A stretch of 64,000 bases of DNA, taken from NCBI GenBank assembly GCA_015183035.1, contig JACZZP010000006.1, positions 2,170,001 to 2,234,000 on the forward strand, in the 5' to 3' direction. The stretch's first letter is position 1. Every line of letters starts with the position of its first letter. The position numbers were made by a program, and so were the translations under genes. Below, piece by piece: positions 58,865-64,000 of this stretch. The DNA is from Meloidogyne chitwoodi. Lineage: Eukaryota > Nematoda > Chromadorea > Rhabditida > Meloidogynidae. The notes below the pieces were generated by a model. It was not told the origin of the DNA and did not search any database. It was given only the letters and a program-made list of their open reading frames with translations.

Positions 58865-60474
58865 ATGCCTGGTGATTCAATTATCCCTAATGTTACTCTT
58901 GGCAGTATGACTGGAGATTTTGATAATGTAGGTTTAAAAAATTTTTAAATACAAATTTTTTTATTATCTAAAGCATTATCAGACTTTTTTCTCACATTTT
59001 CTATAAAAATCCTTTTTTCAGCAAATCTTTATCATTAAAATGAATTTTTTTACGAGAAACGCCTTTTTTTGTAGCTTTTAATTTTCTATCTTTTTTTTTC
59101 TTCATTTTCTTTGTTCTTAAATATTAAGAAAATTGGGGGAGAACTGTTCGGTCTGTACATTTTCCTTGTATTCTGTCCACTAAATCAATAAAAATGAAAA
59201 AATTCCAAAAAGTTTTACCTCCGGAATTATTTTCTGATTTTATACATTTCATTCCCTTTAATATGAATTGGGCAAAAATTAGAATTTCGAGATCATTTGA
59301 TCTTTTTTTAATTAAATTACACCAAAAGTTATTTGTTTTTGTGAGTTTTAAATTTTAAAAATGTTTGGACATGTCTTTTCTGCTTCTCTTACTCTTTTTT
59401 TATTCTCTTTTTCTCTCATTACTTTTCTCTCTTTTGACTGTGTGCACTCTCTCTTCTTGTCTAACGTGAAAAATGTTCAGGAAAATTCCTTTTACATAAT
59501 TTTCTTTATTTGGATAGACAAAGAACAAGAGAGTGCACAAATATTAACATTAGAATAGGAGACAAATACCTGACATCTTTAAAATATTTATAATTGTGTT
59601 TTATAAATTTTAATAATTTATTTAAAATTAAAAAATATTAAATTTTTTAATTTCAGTTCAAATCAGAGATCGTTAACATTTTCGGTAGTCTGCTTGTTAA
59701 GGTAAAGGACTTGGAGACTCCTGGAGACCTGACTTATTCTCAGCATTTGTTTTTCGAAACGGCATTTGACGGTAAATTTTAAAAACGAATTTGTTTTATT
59801 TCAAAATTTTTTTTTAGTTGTTTACCGTGGTTTGAAGGAGTTGTCATCTGTGTCAGGGAAACTTACGGATGTAAATTTGAAGCTTAAATTAAAATTTTTT
59901 TGATTATTTAATAATTTTTTGGGATGATTTTAAAATTAAATTTTAATGAATTTTGAATTAGTATTTAATTTTAAAAATAGAAAACATTCAAAATTTTTTA
60001 ATGTTTTTATTTAGGCCATACTAGATGGTACTACTTGGCCAGACAGCATTGATTTTATGGTCGGTACATTTGGTGCCAGTGCTCTTGTTGAGGTACATTT
60101 TTTCTATATAATTAAATTAGAATTCTTGGCAAAAAAAAAACAGAATTTGACCTATGTAATTCAGTTGATTGTGTTTATAGGGAAAAACCAATCAATAATT
60201 TACTTAAAATAAACTAAAATATTTTTTTCTAGACTCTCAAAGCGAGCTACGACAACAAGCTTGCAATTTTGAAGAAGCTTTTTAAATGCTGTGAGGATGA
60301 GGCCGACAGTAAGACTATCGACGTTGCCATGCTCTACATGTACAAGGCAGGAGGACTGGGTAAATAAATAAATTTTCAAGTCTCGTTAAAATCTTTAACA
60401 TTTTTATTTTGATTATTTTTTTTTTAATTTTAGTGATCGAGGGTCAGATGGACCTTATCCACAACAAGCTATAG
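58865..60474 (+). CDS. Gene-family copy C, unknown function (best-preserved member)
   Basis: Six exons: MPGDSIIPNVTLGSMTGDFD N; FKSEIVNIFGSLLVKVKDLE to TAFD; VVYRGLKELSSVSGKLTD; AILDGTTWPDSIDFMVGTFG to VE; TLKASYDNKLAILKKLFKCC to GGL; and VIEGQMDLIHNKL, stopping at 60474. Splice sites are all good, phases match copy B, and codon use is richer in G and C than in copies A and B, suggesting an expressed gene. The product is small (about 160 residues), soluble, probably helical, with no signal peptide. I do not recognise the family. Intron 1 contains an open F-box-like exon (59194-59340). Confidence 0.8.
59194..59340 (+). CDS. F-box-like alternative first exon inside copy C
   Basis: Exactly 49 codons from MKKFQKVLPPELFSDFIHF through WAKIRISRSFDLFLIKL to KLFVF at a GTGAGT donor in phase 0, the phase of the next acceptor. 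Length, frame and donor are identical in copy B. It would replace the N-terminus with an F-box-like segment if used. An unexpressed relic is the alternative. Confidence 0.6.
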
Positions 60475-60738
60475 GTTGAAAATTGTTAGAAGAAATTAAA
60501 ATGTTAAAAAATTAATGTTTTATGTTGTTGATTATTTTAAATAAATGTTGGACACAAAATTTCTTGAGTATTTTTATTTTATTCATTCTTATCTCAACCA
60601 GTTAAAAAATTATTTAAAATAATTTCAAGACTAATGTCAATTTTTATTTTTTGTTAGCAGTGGATATTTTTCTCAATGTTCACTTATTAACTGAAAACAG
60701 TTATTTAACAACCTTTTTTTAAATTTTTTTCTGCATTT

Positions 60739-63054
60739 ATGCGTTTAAACGAACTAACTGAACCAGGTTAATCTAAAATAAGACTAAAAATGACAAAACT
60801 TTATTATTTTTAAGGTGTTGGACTTTGCACGGTCTGTGGGGATAGAGCTGATGGTTATCATTATGGTGTTCTTTCTTGTCGAGGATGTACTACTTAATTC
60901 AAATTTATTTATTTAAATTAAATTTTAAAAGGTAATGCCTTTTTCCGTCGTGCTGTTGCTTTTAATCTTCAATTTTATTGTCGACGTGAAGGAAATTGTG
61001 AAATAAATAAAAGTATTATGTTTTTTTTAATATTTATACCTTTATTTAAAAAAGATGCTCGTTGTGCTTGTCGTTATTGTAGGTTACAAAAATGTTGTGA
61101 TGTAGGAATGGATAGATCTGCTGTTCAGGTTTTTCATTTTTATTTTTTTAAAATTTTATTTTAAAGATAAGAAGAGAAGTAAAGGATTTATTTGGTCTTA
61201 CAAGCAATGTTAAAAATTGTTCAGGTTTTTTAAATTAAAAATTATTTAAAAATTTTAATTTAAAGGTCCTCAATCTTCCAACAGTGCTGATTCTAATAAC
61301 ATTTCTTCACAACCTCCTATTAGCCCTTTTCTTTCTGCTAAAGTTTTTGACTGTGCAAAATCACTTGATTCGGTTTAATATTTTAAAATTTTATTTTTCA
61401 TATATATTAAGCTTCAATTAAAATCTCGATTTCTTGGTTCAATGAATTCTTCTTTGGCTAATAGTCCCCAAGTAGTTCATACAATTGACAGACTTGTTGA
61501 ATGGTACTTTTGTCAACGTTATCGACGTTCTGCAATGCTTTGCCAAACTGTGGAACAGATTCTTTCTAATAATTTTACCCAACAAAAAGGAGGAGATTGT
61601 TTTGGACAACAAAAGGCAGCAACATCTGATGATTTATGTCAGGCAAGTTGTTTTAATCAAAAGAGGTTTTTTTTATTTTAATTAAGGGTCTCCCATTTTC
61701 CAAAAACATCGTAGAATTTTTTGGAATTTTTTAAAGAAAAAGTTTATGGCCAAAATGATAAATTTCCACTGAGGGATCTTGTCAATATCCTCTTATTTTT
61801 TAATTAAATTTTTTTAGGTAAATAAAATACAAATGGTACTACTTTTTGAATGGATTGAACAATTAGATGAATTTGAACATTTGGAACATTCACTTGACAA
61901 AGTTTTATTAATTAATTAAATATTAATTAAATTAATTAAGATTAGATTATTAAGAACATTTACTTCAAAATATCTTTTATTAGATATTTTAATTTATACA
62001 TTAGAACAAGGATTTACTGATTATATTTTATTACCCAATGGAAGTTATATTAACCGACAGAATAATTATTTATTCTGTGGAAATGAAGCTACTACTAATT
62101 CTGAAAATGGAGAAGAAGAAGAAATTAAAAGAATTAAAGTTTCAGAAATGTACGGAGCTTTATTTTACCAGAATTTCTGACTTTTTTCAGAATTTTTAAT
62201 CAGAATTTCTGATTTTTTCAGAATTTTTTTAACCAAAATTTCTGATTTTTTTAGATTTTTTAAATCAGAATTTCTGATTTTTTCAGAATTTTTTTATCAG
62301 AATTTCTGATTTTTTCATAATTATTTTACCAAAAATTCTGATAGAATTTTTTAATCAGAAATTCTGATTTTTTTTCATAATTTTAAAAAATTAATATTAA
62401 TTCTTTTAGGATGTTTAGTGAACCCTTTTTATCAATTATTGAAGAATTAATTCAAACTATGGCTGATTTTGGATTGACTTTTGGTTTTTATTTAAATATT
62501 TTAATTATTTAAATAATAATTATTTTTTTAAAAAGGTGAATTTATTTCTTTAAGATTTTTATTATTTTGGGATATTTATGAAAATTATAATGTTTCCCCA
62601 ATAAATTCTAAAATTATTGAAAATGCTTCAAAAAGAGCCTTAAATGATTTACAAAGTTGGTATGAATTACATTCATTGGATATTAGAGGAGATAGAATGG
62701 ATAATTTACTTTCATTTTTACCTGTTATTAAGGTTAGTTTTTTTTAATTCTGAAATTCTGAAAAAAATTCTAAAAAATCAGAAATTCTGATTTAAAAAAT
62801 TCTGAAAAAATCAGAAATTCTGATAAATAAAATTCTGAAAAAATCAGAATTTCTGATTTAAAAAATTCTGAAAAAAATCAGAAATTCTGATAAATAAAAT
62901 TCCGAAAAAATCAGAAATTCTGAAAATATTAAAACAAATTTTTCAGAAATTTGCAAAGGATTTGTCTACAATAACGTCATTAATTCCCGAATTTAATACA
63001 ATGTATGAATGGCAATTTATAGCTGATTTATTATGTCCTACTAATACAACTTAA
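60739..63054 (+). CDS. Nuclear hormone receptor (nematode supplementary type)
   Basis: Ligand-type transcription factor. Exon 1 is MRLNELTEP. The DNA-binding domain follows: CTVCGDRADGYHYGVLSCRG, CNAFFRRAVAFNLQFYCRRE, GNCEINK, ARCACRYCRLQKCCDVGMDR. This gives two four-cysteine zinc fingers with the P-box CNAFF. A hinge rich in Ser/Asn comes next, then a helical ligand-binding domain: VVHTIDRLVEWYFCQRYRRS, KIQMVLLFEWIEQLDEFEHL, IRLLRTFTSKYLLLDILIYT, MFSEPFLSIIEELIQTM, SLRFLLFWDIYENYNV and KFAKDLSTITSLIPEF. It ends LCPTNTT. The P-box and divergent LBD point to the expanded nematode HNF4-derived group; which nhr is not determined. One intron (61902-61940) is 39 bases, and two others carry TCAGAATT clusters. 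Confidence 0.92.
62165..62395. repeat. Intronic CAGAATTTCTGATTTTT cluster
   Basis: About six units of TCAGAATTTCTGATTTTTT and variants occupy an intron of the nuclear receptor gene. AAATCAGAA/TTTCTGATTT arms allow many alternative hairpins. Confidence 0.93.
62745..62945. repeat. Intronic TCAGAAATTCTGA cluster
   Basis: Tandem units of AAATTCTGAAAAAATCAG and ATTCTGATTTAAA in the last intron of the nuclear receptor gene. The motif is in the reverse orientation to the neighbouring cluster at 62165. Confidence 0.93.
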
Positions 63055-63486
63055 AATTATTGTCATTTATTTAAATAAAAAATAAATTAATTAATAAAAA
63101 TGTAAAGGCCCATGTCTTTGGATTTTTTAAAAATAGTTAAAAAATAAATGCTTTGATATGACATTTAAAAATAAAATAAATATTTAAATATAAGTAAAGA
63201 GCTGCCAGAGAGGTTTTTATTTAATTAGAATTTTTTTTATAAATGTTCCGAAAAATAATTGAAAAAAATCAGAAATAAAATTTAAATCTCCCCCAATTTT
63301 TTAAGAATTAAAAAAAGATCAAAAATAAATAAAAGAAAATAAAAAATAATTAATTACTAGGTGTATGGCTTTTTAGAAACGAGAGGTTTTTTTCTTTGGT
63401 TTAGAAGGCAACAGGAAAATTTAAAAAAAATTTAAAAATTATTTTTTCATTCAATTTCTTTAACTGAATTTGGATATTTTTTAAAA

Positions 63487-64000
63487 TTACGACGATACTA
63501 ATTTTTAAAAAATAAAAAAATTGATAAAAATAAAATAAACCTACTAAAACTGAGCAGAGAATGGTCATTGAAAGGCACATAGTTAAAAGACACAAAGAAA
63601 TAATTAAATTACTGGCGAAAGAACGACGAGATCCATTGCAATAATCGCCTTCACACACACACATTTCCTTAAATTAATTAAATAATATTTGAAAGAATAT
63701 CAGAATTCTGAGTAAAAAAATCAGAAATTCTGGTAAAATAATTCTGAAAAAAATTAGAATTTCTGACTTAAAAAATTCTGAAAGAAAATCAGAATTCTGA
63801 GTAAAAAATTTTGAAAAAAATCAGAATTTATGATTTAAACAGTGCTAATTAAAAGTAAAAACCTCGCTTTGTCCAGGCATTTGTCCATCATTTATTTTTT
63901 TGCATTTTCCAACTTGAGGGTCGTCAGGTTCAGTAAAATTTTTACAAGAAAGTTTATCTGCACCAGCTAAAAAATAAAATATATTTTTTTATTTATAGTT
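63487..64000 (-). CDS. Ly6/uPAR-like surface protein, 3' part (5' end outside the window)
   Basis: Two complete exons and the end of the reading frame are seen. The upstream exon reads AGADKLSCKNFTEPDDPQVG, KCKKINDGQMPGQSE. The next reads EMCVCEGDYCNGSRRSFASN, LIISLCLLTMCLSMTILCSV, and a short last exon gives VSS and a stop at 63487. The C.C..DYCN signature is the end of a Ly6/uPAR three-finger domain. The closing hydrophobic stretch with no polar tail fits a GPI-attachment signal. Partner and function are unknown. An intron carries a TCAGAATT cluster (63690-63835). Confidence 0.7.
63690..63840. repeat. Intronic TCAGAATTCTGA cluster
   Basis: Seven or more copies of ATCAGAATTCTGA, ATCAGAAATTCTG and ATTCTGAAAAAAAT in an intron of the minus-strand Ly6-like gene. 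Confidence 0.9.

Overview
The window looks like a piece of a root-knot nematode chromosome (Meloidogyne or a close relative). It is very A+T-rich. The genes are split by many small introns that begin GTTTTTT and end in TAG or AAG. The conserved genes read as nematode orthologues (GABA-B receptor subunit 2, NOS1AP/DYC-1, a supplementary nuclear receptor, a Ly6-type surface protein), and there are degenerate F-box-like exons of a kind I associate with Meloidogyne. The genus is an inference from style; no species is claimed.

Layout. 1-1445 is a satellite of 27/31-bp units. 1670-5402 holds a degenerate F-box-like gene, a fold-back repeat and a decayed copy (A) of a three-member unknown gene family. 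5739-9265 (-) is a conserved F-box/LRR protein with unassigned minus-strand exons upstream (9783-11135). 11817-12412 (-) is a small secreted Trp-rich protein. 12881-16806 (+) carries MAEA (GID/CTLH ubiquitin ligase), MsrB and a second small secreted protein. 16969-19209 (-) is family copy B, interrupted and flanked by fold-back elements. 22618-28763 (+) is NOS1AP/dyc-1 and 30245-35267 (+) is gbb-2. 35622-36925 (-) is TOLLIP, divergent from UBE2Q at 37379-39094 (+). 42920-45016 (+) encodes an unknown multipass membrane protein. 45853-48697 is a 2.8-kb palindrome. 48946-49896 (+) is rpl-15. 50951-53912 (-) is an OCRL/INPP5B-type phosphatase and 54266-57516 (-) is sec-10 (EXOC5). 58865-60474 (+) is family copy C, 60739-63054 (+) a nuclear hormone receptor, and 63487-64000 (-) the 3' part of a Ly6/uPAR-like protein.

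Themes. Three genes touch ubiquitin biology (MAEA, UBE2Q, and the CUE-domain protein TOLLIP). Sec-10 and the OCRL-type phosphatase lie head-to-tail and both act in membrane traffic. The most unusual content is non-coding: (i) clusters of a TCAGAATT/AATTCTGA palindromic motif, almost all inside introns, sharing their core with the terminal satellite; (ii) a set of fold-back elements, several with clear 8-bp target-site duplications; (iii) tRNA-derived SINE-like copies; (iv) a dispersed GACTCAAATG word, often in inverted pairs; and (v) an open F-box-like exon lying in the first intron of the copy B and C genes, in splice phase with the next exon.
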